A DNA stretch of 64,000 bases, taken from positions 372,001-436,000 of the forward strand of contig NZ_AAYC01000002.1 in the NCBI RefSeq assembly GCF_000169455.1, written 5' to 3'. Made by a program: the position numbers and the translations under genes. Below the pieces are notes generated by a model. It saw nothing but the letters and a program-made list of their open reading frames with translations. It was not told where the DNA came from and searched no databases. Below, piece after piece: positions 52,832 to 62,351 of this stretch (its first letter is position 1; each line of letters begins with the position of its first letter). This DNA is from Roseobacter sp. SK209-2-6 (GTDB lineage Bacteria; Pseudomonadota; Alphaproteobacteria; Rhodobacterales; Rhodobacteraceae).

Positions 52832-53410
52832 TCACTTTTCTTCTGGGCTGGCCTGTTTTTGGCGCCAATCCGAGAGGGCGCGGTTCTCTTCCTGGCGTAA
52901 AACCGCAAGTGTAAGCTCCGCATCTTGATCCGTGGTTTCTTCGCGTGGATTCTCCTGATCGAACAAGGCTCTACGAGCGTTGCGGTGGGACAACACACCC
53001 TGTGCCTGACGAGCAATCTGCCTTTGAAATTCCTGATACTTCACCTGGTGACGGGCGCCAAAATAAAATGAAACAATGCCTCCAAGCAGCCACCAAAGCT
53101 GTTCAGGGACCAAAGCTAGCGCCAGCATACGCTCTGCAAACCACTCAGGCTCCATCATGGCAGAGGCAAAAAGGCCGCAGGTCCCAAGCGCAAGCATTGG
53201 CCGTGGCAGTCTGTTGATGGCATCCATTGCCCGATCAAAAAAACCACGCCTCTCGGGCCTGAATTCGGCTGCAAACTGTATGAGCGCTGCATTCCGACTT
53301 TGATGCGCCCGCTCTGCCCCTGCCTCACTGTTCTCCTTGAAAACCTCTACGGTTTCTTTCAGAAGATTCCTGCGGTCACCAAAGAGGGCCGCAATCAGAT
53401 CAGAGATCAT
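52832..53410 (-). CDS. GTA holin family protein (3-TM holin type)
   Basis: A 192-residue protein matching the GTA-type holin family. It begins MISDLIAALFGDRRNLLKETV, has a helical amphipathic part, then hydrophobic segments (PRPMLALGTCGLFASAMM near 78, LALVPEQLWWLLGGIVSFYFGARHQ near 100-125) and a charged C-terminus with QASPEEK. Holins let the muramidase reach the cell wall during release of GTA particles. Its start overlaps the muramidase stop (ATGA), so they are co-translated. GTA structural genes are elsewhere, as is known for Rhodobacter lysis genes. A codon-3 start is chosen over 53416 because of the overlap. Confidence 0.85.
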   Translation of the reverse strand: MISDLIAALFGDRRNLLKETVEVFKENSEAGAERAHQSRNAALIQFAAEFRPERRGFFDRAMDAINRLPRPMLALGTCGLFASAMMEPEWFAERMLALALVPEQLWWLLGGIVSFYFGARHQVKYQEFQRQIARQAQGVLSHRNARRALFDQENPREETTDQDAELTLAVLRQEENRALSDWRQKQASPEEK

Positions 53411-54018
53411 CCCCATTTCGACACCCGTTGTTGAAATTCTTCAGGGCTCAGCCGGTAACCGGGAGAGATGAACTCCTCTGCGCGTTTTATCCACCCGCCC
53501 TTGCCACCATTTCGGCTGCGGGCATATTTTCGGCTGGCAGGCCGTCGATCTGCAAGACGGAAGTAATAGGTCCTACGCGCAATCCCATAGGCATCCCGCA
53601 ACGCGATCCCGTCCACCCTGGAAGCGGAACGCGCCGCTGCAAAGCTCTGCGGCCCCAGGATGCCATCCACAATGATGTCATATCCCATCTTGCGCAAAAG
53701 GGTCTGGAGGATCCGTACCGCATTGCCACCTGCATTCACATACATATCGAAAACCGACGGCTGGATCTCTTTTGGAAGTTGCGCAATCCCCGGTTTGTCA
53801 AAATAGTAAATGATAAAGATCTCAACAGCTTGATCGGCAGAGAGATTCATCAGGTCTTGCCGGTTGATTTTGGTATCATTGTTTAAATCTAGGCCAAGAC
53901 GGCGGAGTGTCTTTAGTGTGACCCCATAATTAGTGACCCCACCTGGATCATCTGGGTCATCCACAAACCCACCTTCTCTACCTACGATTTCCCTGGCAAT
54001 CTCACCAATACTGCGCAT
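53407..54018 (-). CDS. GTA holin-associated N-acetylmuramidase (GH108)
   Basis: A 203-residue endolysin of glycoside hydrolase family 108. The catalytic Glu lies in IVGREGGFVDDPDDPGGVTN near residues 11-30, followed by YGVTLKTLRRLGLDLN, and the C-terminal peptidoglycan-binding-like domain has TLLRKMGYDIIVDGILGPQSFAAA near 110-133. The end is PGYRLSPEEFQQRVSKWG. It hydrolyses peptidoglycan for GTA release. ATG 54018 follows GGAGGTTCGACC, an excellent ribosome site; the frame runs 16 codons further upstream. It sits between ccmE and ccmF on the same strand but after the ccmE terminator. Confidence 0.88.
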   Translation of the reverse strand: MRSIGEIAREIVGREGGFVDDPDDPGGVTNYGVTLKTLRRLGLDLNNDTKINRQDLMNLSADQAVEIFIIYYFDKPGIAQLPKEIQPSVFDMYVNAGGNAVRILQTLLRKMGYDIIVDGILGPQSFAAARSASRVDGIALRDAYGIARRTYYFRLADRRPASRKYARSRNGGKGGWIKRAEEFISPGYRLSPEEFQQRVSKWG

Positions 54019-54133
54019 GGTCGAACCTCCTGCAAGCTCCGGAAGAGGATCTGCGGGAAGCAACAAAACTCTGGCAACTCAGCGCGCAGTGCTGGGGCAA
54101 CACCAAAAAAATCGCAGCTACGCCCGAGGTATC

Positions 54134-54168
54134 AAAAACAAAACCCTCCTGAAGCGAGGCTCCAGGAG
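54134..54168 (-). terminator. Terminator of ccmE
   Basis: On the minus strand CCCTCCTG and CAGGAGGG enclose an 11-nt loop, followed by TTTTGTTTTT. It lies 30 nt after the ccmE stop, separating ccmE from the downstream GTA lysis genes. Confidence 0.78.
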
Positions 54169-54197
54169 GGCAGTCGAAAACCAACAGGTTTCTTAGT

Positions 54198-54644
54198 TCA
54201 GCTTTCTTCGGGCTCCTGATAGACGCCTTGCTCTTTCAACGCGTCTACAACCTCTTTGGGCATATAGGTCTCATCATGTTTGGCCAGGATCTCACTGGCT
54301 TCAAACACTCCATCAACCAAACGACCGGTTCCCACCATGCCTTGGTTCTCCTCAAAGAGATCCGGCAGAACACCGGCGTAGGTGACCGAAACACTGGCAC
54401 CTCCATCGGTTACGGAAAACCGCACTTTTTCCCCCTGCCCGCGCACCAGACTGCCCTCTTCAACCAGACCACCAATGCGGAAAACTTCGCTTGCGGGTGG
54501 TGGGGCTTCGGCAACCTGGCTAGGGGAGCGGAAATAGTTGATCCCATCGCGCATGGCGTAGCCGATCAAGGCGGTGGCCACCACAAGGGCCACAGTCGCC
54601 AGAGCAATGACCTGTATACGGCGTTGTTTTTTCAAGTTTTTCAT
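54198..54644 (-). CDS. ccmE: Cytochrome c haem chaperone CcmE
   Basis: CcmE carries haem in the periplasm and passes it to CcmF. The 148-residue protein has one N-terminal membrane anchor (about 11-30; RIQVIALATVALVVATALIGYAM), a beta-barrel domain with FRIGGLVEEGSLVRG, VRFSVTDGGASVSVTYAGVLPDLF, and GTGRLVDGVFEASEILAKHDETYMP where the haem-binding His is in the HxxxY motif near 126. It lies between argC and the GTA lysis genes on the same strand, with its own terminator. Confidence 0.93.
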   Translation of the reverse strand: MKNLKKQRRIQVIALATVALVVATALIGYAMRDGINYFRSPSQVAEAPPPASEVFRIGGLVEEGSLVRGQGEKVRFSVTDGGASVSVTYAGVLPDLFEENQGMVGTGRLVDGVFEASEILAKHDETYMPKEVVDALKEQGVYQEPEES

Positions 54645-54685
54645 CTCTCAAGCCTCCTTAGGCCTTGGTAGAGATCATCAAAAGA

Positions 54686-55714
54686 TCAAGGGAAGAGCGG
54701 CGCCATCATCAGGCCCGCCGTTTCCTCTTCACCTAACATCAGGTTAGCGTTCTGCAAGGCCTGGCCGCTGCTACCTTTTGTCAGGTTATCAAGAGCGGCA
54801 ATCACGATTGCACGCCCTTCGATCCGATCCTGGGCTACCCCGACATGGCAGAAGTTCGAGCCACGCACGTGGTGGGTGCTTGGTGCCTCGCCAAAGGGAA
54901 GTACTTCCAGGAAAGGTTCCGCAGCATAGGCCGTGGCCAGCGCTTGATGGATCGCCTGCGCATCGCCCTTGACATAGACCGTGGCCAGAATCCCGCGATT
55001 GGCAGGGACCAGATGTGGGGTGAACTGGACTTTGACCGGGCGTCCCGCGAGCGCTGAGAATTCCTGATCAAACTCACCAAGGTGACGGTGAGTGCCACCA
55101 ACGGCATAGGCGTTATAGCCTTCGCTCAGCTCCGCATGCAGCAGGTTCTCCTTCAGGGCCCGCCCGGCGCCGGAAACCGCACATTTCAGATCGAGGATGA
55201 TGTCGTCCAGGTCAATCAACCCGCCAGAGATCAGGGGACGCAGAGCAAACTGGCCGGTGGCAGCGTTGCAGCCGGTTCCCGCAACTAGGTGCGCGGATTT
55301 GATTTCTTCGCGGTAGAACTCGCTCAGACCATAAACCGCTTCTTTCTGTATCTCGACCGCCGAATGCGGGTTGCCATACCACTTTTCGTATTCTGCCGGG
55401 TCCCGCAGGCGGAAATCGGCAGAAAGATCGACAATTTTCAGATCACTCGGCAGAGCAGAGATAACCTCTTGGCTGGTTTTATGCGGCAGTGCACAGAAGC
55501 AGAGGTCAATTTCTGAAAAGTCGATTTCACCAATCTTACAAAGCGTTGGGAGTTTCATGTGACGCAGATGCGGGAACACCTGCGCCATTTCCATCCCCGC
55601 CTTACGCTCTGCGGCGAGAGCTTTGATTTCGATATTTGGGTGACCTGCGATCAGCCGGATCAGTTCTGCACCAGTATAGCCACTGGCACCAAGGATAGCC
55701 ACTTTATGGGTCAT
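54686..55714 (-). CDS. argC: N-acetyl-gamma-glutamyl-phosphate reductase
   Basis: ArgC reduces N-acetylglutamyl phosphate in arginine synthesis. The 342-residue product has [19 protein letters not shown] (nucleotide-binding) at about 8-28, [16 protein letters not shown] near 72, [13 protein letters not shown] near 92, the active-site Cys in [16 protein letters not shown] near 148, and the end [18 protein letters not shown]. The start [15 protein letters not shown] agrees with the family. It runs into ccmE, 41 nt downstream, and is separated from murI by 138 nt. Confidence 0.95.
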   Translation of the reverse strand: MTHKVAILGASGYTGAELIRLIAGHPNIEIKALAAERKAGMEMAQVFPHLRHMKLPTLCKIGEIDFSEIDLCFCALPHKTSQEVISALPSDLKIVDLSADFRLRDPAEYEKWYGNPHSAVEIQKEAVYGLSEFYREEIKSAHLVAGTGCNAATGQFALRPLISGGLIDLDDIILDLKCAVSGAGRALKENLLHAELSEGYNAYAVGGTHRHLGEFDQEFSALAGRPVKVQFTPHLVPANRGILATVYVKGDAQAIHQALATAYAAEPFLEVLPFGEAPSTHHVRGSNFCHVGVAQDRIEGRAIVIAALDNLTKGSSGQALQNANLMLGEEETAGLMMAPLFP

Positions 55715-55852
55715 CTGAGACCTCGTCGTTCGATGTGAATGTCACGCCGCGCAGGGGTTGCACGGGTTCTAAGGGGAATGAGCAAGGTCGGTCTTTGCGC
55801 TAGAACACATAAAGAGCACAAGTCCGCGCCCTGCCCCGATGCCATCTAAAGC

Positions 55853-56662
55853 TCAGGCGGCCTCAAAATTGATTTCTCGTCGGAGAAACTGTGTCGCACG
55901 ATTGCTGACCTTGGCTGGATCACCAGTGGTGAAATATCCACCTGTGCCGCTGCCCAGCATCTGTGGATGCCGTTCCAGGTAATCCGCAAGGCTGTCGGCC
56001 ACCAAAGCACCCTGGCTGAACACTTTGACACCTTCACCCAGAGCGGCCTGAAAGTCCTGCTCCATCAGAGGGTAATGGGTACAGCCAAGAATAGCTGCCT
56101 GGGGTTCGGGCATTTTGCGTTTCAGCGCATCGACATGGCTACGGACCAGGGCTTCTGCCAGAATCAGGTCGCCATCTTCGATCGCATCCACTACGCCGCC
56201 ACAGGCCTGGGCCTCGACATCGACGCCAATGGCCCGAAAAGCGAGTTCACGTTGAAAGGCGCGGCTGGATACCGTCGCTGGTGTGGCAAAAAGTGCCACA
56301 TGCTTCACTTCAACTTCGCGCGGTGGGCTATTGTCGCCCCATTGCCGTTCAGTGAGGGCTTCGATCAGAGGGACAAAGACCCCAAGCACCCGTTTGCCTT
56401 CGGGCAGGCCTTCTTCTTGCATGCGCCGCAACGCCGCCGCAGAGGCGGTATTGCAGGCCAGGATCACCAAATCGCAGCCCTTGGACCACATTTCCGCAAC
56501 GGCCTTTTTTGTGAGCTGGTAGATATCTTCTGCATCTCGCACCCCATAGGGCGCGCGGGCACTATCCGCGTAATACAGAAAATCCACATCCGGGAGACGG
56601 GATTGTGCCGCATTCAGGACGGTCAATCCGCCCAAGCCAGAATCAAAGATACCTACAGCCAT
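55853..56662 (-). CDS. murI: Glutamate racemase
   Basis: MurI makes D-glutamate for peptidoglycan. The 269-residue product starts [18 protein letters not shown], has [12 protein letters not shown] near 33, the first catalytic Cys in [15 protein letters not shown] near 70, [18 protein letters not shown] near 122, and the second catalytic Cys in [15 protein letters not shown] near 190. ATG 56662 is preferred to upstream starts because the frame would otherwise run through the previous gene. It lies 10 nt downstream of the acyltransferase gene on the same strand. Confidence 0.93.
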   Translation of the reverse strand: MAVGIFDSGLGGLTVLNAAQSRLPDVDFLYYADSARAPYGVRDAEDIYQLTKKAVAEMWSKGCDLVILACNTASAAALRRMQEEGLPEGKRVLGVFVPLIEALTERQWGDNSPPREVEVKHVALFATPATVSSRAFQRELAFRAIGVDVEAQACGGVVDAIEDGDLILAEALVRSHVDALKRKMPEPQAAILGCTHYPLMEQDFQAALGEGVKVFSQGALVADSLADYLERHPQMLGSGTGGYFTTGDPAKVSNRATQFLRREINFEAA

Positions 56663-56672
56663 GATCTCACTT

Positions 56673-57551
56673 TCAGGCGCGATGTTTCTCCTCGAACTCA
56701 AACCCATAAGCACAGGATTTGAGTGGTACTGGTGACAGCTCATACGTGGCTTTTCGCAGGAAATCCATCACTGCTTTGGTATCTTTCATCAAGGGCGCAA
56801 GCATTTCACGGTCAATTGGCTCCCCGATGGCAACTTTCACCTGTGTATCCACCCGTTTCCTGAATTCATTGATCAAAAGCCCCATCCGCAAATTGCTATG
56901 CAGATGACTGGCGATTTGAAACATTCGTGACGTATGACCCTCAAAGAAAACCGGCACCACTGTCGCATTGGATTTGGCAATCATTCGGGCGGTAAAGCCG
57001 CGCCAGCCCGGGTCCATCGGGTGAGAGAAGGGTCGCAACCCGGTTGAAACGGTTCCGCCTGGGAAGACCCCGACGGCACCACCCTGCCCCAAGTAATTCA
57101 GCGCCAGCCGACGGGTGGTTAGATTGGTCTGCTGAGCCTCCCGTGTGGCATCAAATGACACGGGCAAAATCACCTGCTCCAAATCCTTGGCTCGGCGGAA
57201 AATCTGATGAGCCAGAATACGGAATTCCCCACGGGTCTGCGCCAGTAATTGCCCCATCATCAGCCCATCCAGAATCCCGTAGGGGTGGTTCGCGATCACA
57301 ATGACGGGCCCTTTTGGCGGAATGCTTTTCAGGTTGCCCCCAGTCACCTCCAGGGACAGGCCAAAACGCCTGGCCATAACGGTCCAGAAACAAGCACCCT
57401 CGGCGACCTCCCTCTCATAGCCCGCCGCACGCTCGATCAGTCCCAATCGCCCGGTGCTATTTTCCAAGAGCCTGATCAGCGCCCTACCAGCTGGATTGGA
57501 AGCAGAATGGGCATATGAGATTTCACGCGCGATGTGATTGCCCTTCACCAC
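56673..57551 (-). CDS. PlsC-like lysophospholipid acyltransferase
   Basis: A 292-residue acyltransferase of the PlsC superfamily. The acceptor-binding site is [20 protein letters not shown] near 82-100, in which His and Asp are separated by five residues (HX5D, against the usual HX4D); a subset of alphaproteobacterial acyltransferases shows the same form. The second motif is [13 protein letters not shown] near 155, and [19 protein letters not shown] near 195 is the third. Candidate roles are phosphatidic acid or ornithine-lipid acylation; the substrate cannot be told apart. It heads the murI-containing minus-strand run, with 11 nt to murI. Confidence 0.85.
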   Translation of the reverse strand: MVKGNHIAREISYAHSASNPAGRALIRLLENSTGRLGLIERAAGYEREVAEGACFWTVMARRFGLSLEVTGGNLKSIPPKGPVIVIANHPYGILDGLMMGQLLAQTRGEFRILAHQIFRRAKDLEQVILPVSFDATREAQQTNLTTRRLALNYLGQGGAVGVFPGGTVSTGLRPFSHPMDPGWRGFTARMIAKSNATVVPVFFEGHTSRMFQIASHLHSNLRMGLLINEFRKRVDTQVKVAIGEPIDREMLAPLMKDTKAVMDFLRKATYELSPVPLKSCAYGFEFEEKHRA

Positions 57552-57738
57552 TATGATTCCCCCGCTTCTTTACGATCCTTTTTCTACCCAATCAGTTAGG
57601 CGCCAGTTCAAGTAGACCTGCTAAATTACCAAAGTGACAGCAAAATGACATAGCAACGCCCTATCATTGGCTCCAAGGGAGTTTTGGAACAATGGCCAAT
57701 AAGCCCGCGCCAAAAAGGCCGAACAATTACCCGGCATA

Positions 57739-57766
57739 AGAGAAGAAACTGCCCCGTTCAGGGCAG
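57739..57766 (-). terminator. Terminator of the indolepyruvate oxidoreductase gene
   Basis: On the minus strand CTGCCC and GGGCAG enclose a 6-nt loop, then TTTCTTCTCTT follows. It is 44 nt past the stop codon at 57810. Confidence 0.65.
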
Positions 57767-57809
57767 CTCTTCTTTCACGGGACCAGATAGAGGGCAATCA
57801 AGGCAGGCT

Positions 57810-60800
57810 CTATTCCGCAGCGTCCTTGAGCACTTCTGGCTCCTGGCGAAGTGCGAGCAAAAGCTCTTCACGGCGCTTGGCCGCATTTGCTTCACTCGCC
57901 AGTTTGACGGGACCAAAGCCACGGATCTGCAAAGGCAGCTCCGCCAAAGCGACCAAAGCGTCAAGATTGGCCTTATTCACCTTTGGCAGCCACTCCTTCA
58001 TGTCGCGCTCATACTGCTTGATAAGAGCGCGCTCCATCTTGCGCTCTGCTGTATAGCCGAACAGATCAAGAGGTGTGCCACGCAGGGGTTTTAACTTGCT
58101 CAACAGACGCAGCCATCGCTCCATCCCTGGGCCAAATTTACGCTTCTGCGGTCGTCCATTGACGCGTTTGCCACCCAAGATCGGTGGCGCCAGATTGAAG
58201 GAGATTTTCAGATCCCCCTCAAACTCCGCCTCGGCCTGATCACGACTCTTCAACAAAAGGCGCGCGACCTCATATTCATCCTTATAGGCCAGTAGCTTAT
58301 GATAACCTTTTGCAACTGCTTCTTTGATCCGCTCGCCTTGTGCCTGATCTAACAAGCGATCATATCGCTTGGCGAGCCTAGGCCCCTGAAACGCCACCAG
58401 CTGGGACCGGCGAAAAGCGATTTCTTCTTCCAGTGTCTTTGGAAGCTCTACAACATTCGCAGGTTTGGAAATCTTTGCCGCAGCTTCAGGTTCCACAACG
58501 GCCCAGCGGCCGATCTCAAAGGCACGCAGGTTCCGCTCGACTGCCGCACCGTTCAGACTGATCGCCTCACAAATTGCATCATAGCCCACCGGGATCAGAC
58601 CACGCTGCCAGGCAGCACCAAAGACCATCATGTTGGAGAAAATGGAATCTCCCATGGTCGCACGCGCCAGATCCGAAGCATCGAACAGGTCCAACTGCCC
58701 CTGAAGACGTGCTTCAAGTGCAAGTTGCAACCGATCTGAGGGGAGTTGGAAATTGGTGTCACGGGTGAAATCGCCGGTGATAATCTCATGGCTATTGACG
58801 ACTGCACCCGTTTTCCCACTCTGCATCAGGCCTATGGTTTTGGCCCCCGCACTGACAACCAGATCCCCGCCAATCAGCGCATGGGCCTCCCCAGTGGCAA
58901 CCCGAATGGCGCTGATATCTTCTGGCTTATTGGCCAAGCGGCAATGGATATGAACCGCACCACCTTTTTGCGCCAGACCTGCCATCTCCATCATGCCAGC
59001 GCCCAATCCGTCGATTTGCGCGGCCTGGGCTAAGACCGCACCGATGGTGACGACGCCGGTGCCGCCGACGCCCGTGATCACCACATTATGGGTTCCGTCA
59101 ATCTTTGGCAGCTGCGGTAACGGCAGATCCGGGAGTTTGAGTTCGGCTGTCGCTTCCTTGCGGATCTTGCCGCCCTCGATTGTCAAGAACGAGGGGCAAA
59201 ACCCGTTGACACAAGAGAAATCCTTGTTGCAGGAGCTTTGATCAATGGCACGTTTGCGCCCAAGCTCCGTCTCCTTTGGAACAATGGAAACACAGTTGGA
59301 TTGAACCCCGCAATCGCCACATCCCTCACAGACATCAGAGTTGATAAAGACTCTCATATCCGGGTCTGGGAACTCACCTTTTTTACGGCGACGACGTTTC
59401 TCAGCAGCACAGGTTTGAATATAGATGATCGCGGAGACCCCCTCGACCTGTTCCATATTCCGCTGCACGTCCATCAACTCAGCGCGCTCATGCAGGGGAA
59501 CGCCCGCGGGAAAGTGCTTGGGCTCGACCTCCTCTTTGTCATCATAGACAACAGCCAGGGTTTTCACCCCCATCGCTTTTAGCTCATGGGCAATCTGATA
59601 CGCGGTCAGCCCCCCCTCAGCTTGCTGCCCCCCGGTCATGGCAACCGCGTCATTGAACAGGATCTTATAGGTGATATTGGTCCCTTCAGCGAGGGCCGCC
59701 CGGATCGCCTGAACACCGGAGTGGTTGTAGGTTCCATCTCCAAGATTTTGAAAAACATGGTTTCTTTTGGAAAACGGCGCCTCACCGATCCAGTTCGCTC
59801 CCTCACCTCCCATATGGGTGAAACCCAGGGTTTCCCGGTCCATCCATTGAACCATGAAGTGGCAGCCGATCCCTGCATAGGCGCGGCTACCTTCGGGTAG
59901 TTTGGTGGAGGAATTATGAGGGCAGCCAGAACAGAAGTAAGGCAGGCGCGAAGCAATTTCTTCGGCATTATCTGCGCGCCTTGCCTCTGCCAAAGCAGAA
60001 AGTCCTGCATTGATCGCTTCAGTATCGCGTCCTTCTTCGATCAGGATCTCGCCCAGTTTCTCCGCAATCATGATGGGATCCAGGGCAAACTTTGTTGGAA
60101 AAAGCTCCTCACGGTGTACAGTTCCCGCGCCACCCTTGTACCAACCATAGACCCGCCGACCGCGGCGATCATCAAAGATTGCTTCCTTGATTTGAATCTC
60201 GATTAGCTTGCGTTTTTCCTCAACGACGACAATCAAATCAAGGCCTTCGGCCCAGTCATTGAAGCCCTTCATATCCATCGGCCAGACCTGTCCCACCTTA
60301 TAGGTAGTGATTCCCAGCCGCTCAGCCATGGCCTCATCAATGTTCAGCAGGGAAAGCGCATGGGTCAGATCCAGCCAGTTCTTCCCAGCAGCCACAAAAC
60401 CGATTTTGGCACCCGGTTTTCCCCAAACACGCTTGTCCATTTTGTTGGCATGGCTAAAGGCTTCGGCAGCAAAGCGCTTGTAGTCGATGATACGGTCTTC
60501 CTGGCGGAACCTGTCGTCGTTCAGGCGCAGGTTTAGACCGTCGGTTGGCATGTCAAACTCAGGCGTGAACAGTTGAATGCGATCAGGATCCCCATCCACA
60601 ACAGAGGTGACCTCAATCGTGTCCTTCATGGTTTTCAAACCAACCCAAAGACCAGAAAACCGCGACAAGGCATAACCATAGATGCCGTAGTCCAGAATTT
60701 CTTGAACACCGGCCGGGCTGACGATCGGCAAATAACAGTCCAACAAGGACCATTCTGATTGGTGCAAAACAGTTGAACTTTCGCCCGTGTGGTCATCGCC

Positions 60801-61232
60801 CATGGCAACCAGGACACCACCATGTGTGGAAGAGCCCGCCATATTGGCATGGCGCAGCGCATCACCGGAACGATCAACCCCCGGGCCTTTGCCGTACCAC
60901 AGGCCAAACACCCCGTCATACTTGCCTTCACCGCGCGCCTCAGCTTGCTGCGCGCCCCAGAGGGCAGTGACAGCCAGATCCTCGTTCAGACCGTACTGAA
61001 AGGTGACATCAGCCGCTGAAAGCTGCGCTTGTGCGCGCTGCATTTGCATATCTACAGCACCTAGCGGAGAACCACGATAGCCTGTCACCAACCCCGCAGT
61101 ATTCAAACCCGCAGCAATATCACGGTGCTTTTGCATCAGCATCAGGCGTACCAAAGCCTGCGTGCCATTCAGCATGATTGGTGACTTCTCGAGGTCGTAT
61201 TTATCGTTCAGGGAAATCTTCTGCTTGCTCAT
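57810..61232 (-). CDS. Indolepyruvate ferredoxin oxidoreductase (fused alpha/beta form)
   Basis: This TPP- and iron-sulfur-dependent enzyme oxidatively decarboxylates aryl pyruvates to acyl-CoA. The 1140-residue chain fuses the parts: N-terminal pyrimidine-binding region (NGTQALVRLMLMQKHRD, then AGLVTGYRGSPLGAVDMQM), a TPP domain with MGGEGANWIGEAPFSKRNHVF and FNDAVAMTGGQQAEGGLTAY near 500-545, a 4Fe-4S site CEGCGDCGVQSNC and Cys CNKDFSCVNGFCPSF near 640-690, and the gamma domain VVITGVGGTGVVTIGAVLAQA near 735. The C-terminal 250 residues match DUF6537-like tails. ATG 61232 has GGGAGGACC. Divergent from the LysR gene. Confidence 0.92.
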   Translation of the reverse strand: MSKQKISLNDKYDLEKSPIMLNGTQALVRLMLMQKHRDIAAGLNTAGLVTGYRGSPLGAVDMQMQRAQAQLSAADVTFQYGLNEDLAVTALWGAQQAEARGEGKYDGVFGLWYGKGPGVDRSGDALRHANMAGSSTHGGVLVAMGDDHTGESSTVLHQSEWSLLDCYLPIVSPAGVQEILDYGIYGYALSRFSGLWVGLKTMKDTIEVTSVVDGDPDRIQLFTPEFDMPTDGLNLRLNDDRFRQEDRIIDYKRFAAEAFSHANKMDKRVWGKPGAKIGFVAAGKNWLDLTHALSLLNIDEAMAERLGITTYKVGQVWPMDMKGFNDWAEGLDLIVVVEEKRKLIEIQIKEAIFDDRRGRRVYGWYKGGAGTVHREELFPTKFALDPIMIAEKLGEILIEEGRDTEAINAGLSALAEARRADNAEEIASRLPYFCSGCPHNSSTKLPEGSRAYAGIGCHFMVQWMDRETLGFTHMGGEGANWIGEAPFSKRNHVFQNLGDGTYNHSGVQAIRAALAEGTNITYKILFNDAVAMTGGQQAEGGLTAYQIAHELKAMGVKTLAVVYDDKEEVEPKHFPAGVPLHERAELMDVQRNMEQVEGVSAIIYIQTCAAEKRRRRKKGEFPDPDMRVFINSDVCEGCGDCGVQSNCVSIVPKETELGRKRAIDQSSCNKDFSCVNGFCPSFLTIEGGKIRKEATAELKLPDLPLPQLPKIDGTHNVVITGVGGTGVVTIGAVLAQAAQIDGLGAGMMEMAGLAQKGGAVHIHCRLANKPEDISAIRVATGEAHALIGGDLVVSAGAKTIGLMQSGKTGAVVNSHEIITGDFTRDTNFQLPSDRLQLALEARLQGQLDLFDASDLARATMGDSIFSNMMVFGAAWQRGLIPVGYDAICEAISLNGAAVERNLRAFEIGRWAVVEPEAAAKISKPANVVELPKTLEEEIAFRRSQLVAFQGPRLAKRYDRLLDQAQGERIKEAVAKGYHKLLAYKDEYEVARLLLKSRDQAEAEFEGDLKISFNLAPPILGGKRVNGRPQKRKFGPGMERWLRLLSKLKPLRGTPLDLFGYTAERKMERALIKQYERDMKEWLPKVNKANLDALVALAELPLQIRGFGPVKLASEANAAKRREELLLALRQEPEVLKDAAE

Positions 61233-61278
61233 CCGGTCCTCCCAACCTCAATTAGCTTGCAATGCTTGCTGTAATATT

Positions 61279-61297
61279 AGGTCATAATTACTGACCT
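61279..61297. promoter_or_regulatory. Palindromic operator candidate between IOR and lysR genes
   Basis: AGGTCA-TAATTAC-TGACCT is a perfect 6-bp inverted repeat with a 7-nt AT-rich spacer, extended by TTA/TTAA flanks. It lies 47 nt upstream of the indolepyruvate oxidoreductase start and about 100 nt upstream of the LysR gene, so it could control either or both. Confidence 0.6.
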
Positions 61298-61399
61298 TAA
61301 CAATCATTTTTTTGAAGTTTTCCCTCGCGCCGTCGCGTAAAACTGATACAAATCCAAGATTTCATATAGGCTGCAACTGACTGATCGAAAGTGACGGAA

Positions 61400-62305
61400 A
61401 TGGACTGGGACAAGCTAAGAATATTTCACGCGGTAGCTGATGCGGGCAGTTTGACCCACGCCGGGGATAAGCTGAACTTGTCGCAATCTGCAGTCAGTCG
61501 GCAAATCCGCGCACTGGAAGAAAGCCTGAACGCGACCCTATTTCACCGTCACGCCCGTGGGCTGATTCTGACTGAACAAGGGGAGCTGCTTTTTGACGCG
61601 ACAAAATCCATGTCCGCCCGGCTGGAGGCTGCCTCTGCCCGTATCCGCGACAGCGAAGAAGAGGTCTTTGGCGAGCTTCGCGTTACCACCACGGTTGGCT
61701 TTGGAACGCTTTGGTTGGCGCCGCGCCTGACCAAGCTCTACGAGCAATATCCGAATCTCAAAGTGGACCTCATGCTGGAAGAGCGTGTTTTGGACCTTCC
61801 GATGCGCGAAGCAGATGTTGCAATCCGGATGAAAGAGCCGAGCCAGGCGGATCTGGTCCGCAAACGCCTGATGACGGTTCAGATGCGCCTCTATGCCTCA
61901 CGCAAATACCTGGATGAACACGGCACCCCCGCCACTGTGGATGACATCGATAAGCACCGCCTGATTTGTCAAAACCAACGCTCTGCCCAGGTTGGGTCCG
62001 CCTCTGTTCTGGTAAAAAGCCTACTGACACGAAACCCAGCCTCTCTACTGACAGTGAACAACTACTTTGGCGTGCTGCAGGGGGTCCTGCATGATTTGGG
62101 CATTGGTATTCTACCGGACTATGTAACCGAAGAATTTCCGGAGTTGGTCGAGGTCCTTCACAGCGACGAAAACAGCGGTGTACCGGTTTATCTGGCCTAC
62201 CCAGAAGAACTTCGCCATTCGCAACGGGTTTCCGCGTTCCGTGACTTTGTCCAAACAGAGATCATGGCCCACCGCAAGCACATGAAAGAGCTAGGAAAAC
62301 TATAG
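61400..62305 (+). CDS. LysR family regulator, LsrB/VtlR-like
   Basis: A 301-residue LysR-type activator. The N-terminal helix-turn-helix is MDWDKLRIFHAVADAGSLTHAG and QSAVSRQIRALEESLNATLF, followed by HRHARGLILTEQGELLF, all strongly similar to the LsrB/VtlR group of Rhizobiales. The effector domain (about 90-295) contains LRVTTTVGFGTLWLAPRL and DLPMREADVAIRMKEPSQADLVR. In Rhizobiales LsrB/VtlR sits next to and activates AbcR small RNAs. Here a candidate small RNA lies 50 nt downstream behind a T-N11-A palindrome. ATG 61400 (MDWDK) is preferred over GTG 61391 because family proteins begin there. Divergent from indolepyruvate oxidoreductase. Confidence 0.85.
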   Translation: MDWDKLRIFHAVADAGSLTHAGDKLNLSQSAVSRQIRALEESLNATLFHRHARGLILTEQGELLFDATKSMSARLEAASARIRDSEEEVFGELRVTTTVGFGTLWLAPRLTKLYEQYPNLKVDLMLEERVLDLPMREADVAIRMKEPSQADLVRKRLMTVQMRLYASRKYLDEHGTPATVDDIDKHRLICQNQRSAQVGSASVLVKSLLTRNPASLLTVNNYFGVLQGVLHDLGIGILPDYVTEEFPELVEVLHSDENSGVPVYLAYPEELRHSQRVSAFRDFVQTEIMAHRKHMKELGKL

Positions 62306-62317
62306 GATTTCCATAGC

Positions 62318-62334
62318 TATGCACACAATGCATA
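62318..62334 (+). promoter_or_regulatory. T-N11-A palindrome (LysR-type site) ahead of small RNA B
   Basis: TATGCA-CACAA-TGCATA is a perfect 6-bp inverted repeat that contains TGCACACAATGCA, a T-N11-A LysR motif. It starts 13 nt after the LysR gene and 35 nt before the proposed RNA. The position fits activation of a promoter lacking a good -35 hexamer. Confidence 0.6.
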
Positions 62335-62351
62335 TCGGGAATGATCTTATC

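Noticed and set aside
52832-54018. Prophage remnant
   Set aside because: Only holin and muramidase genes are present, both of the GTA type, flanked by ccm genes with no integrase, attachment site or tail genes.
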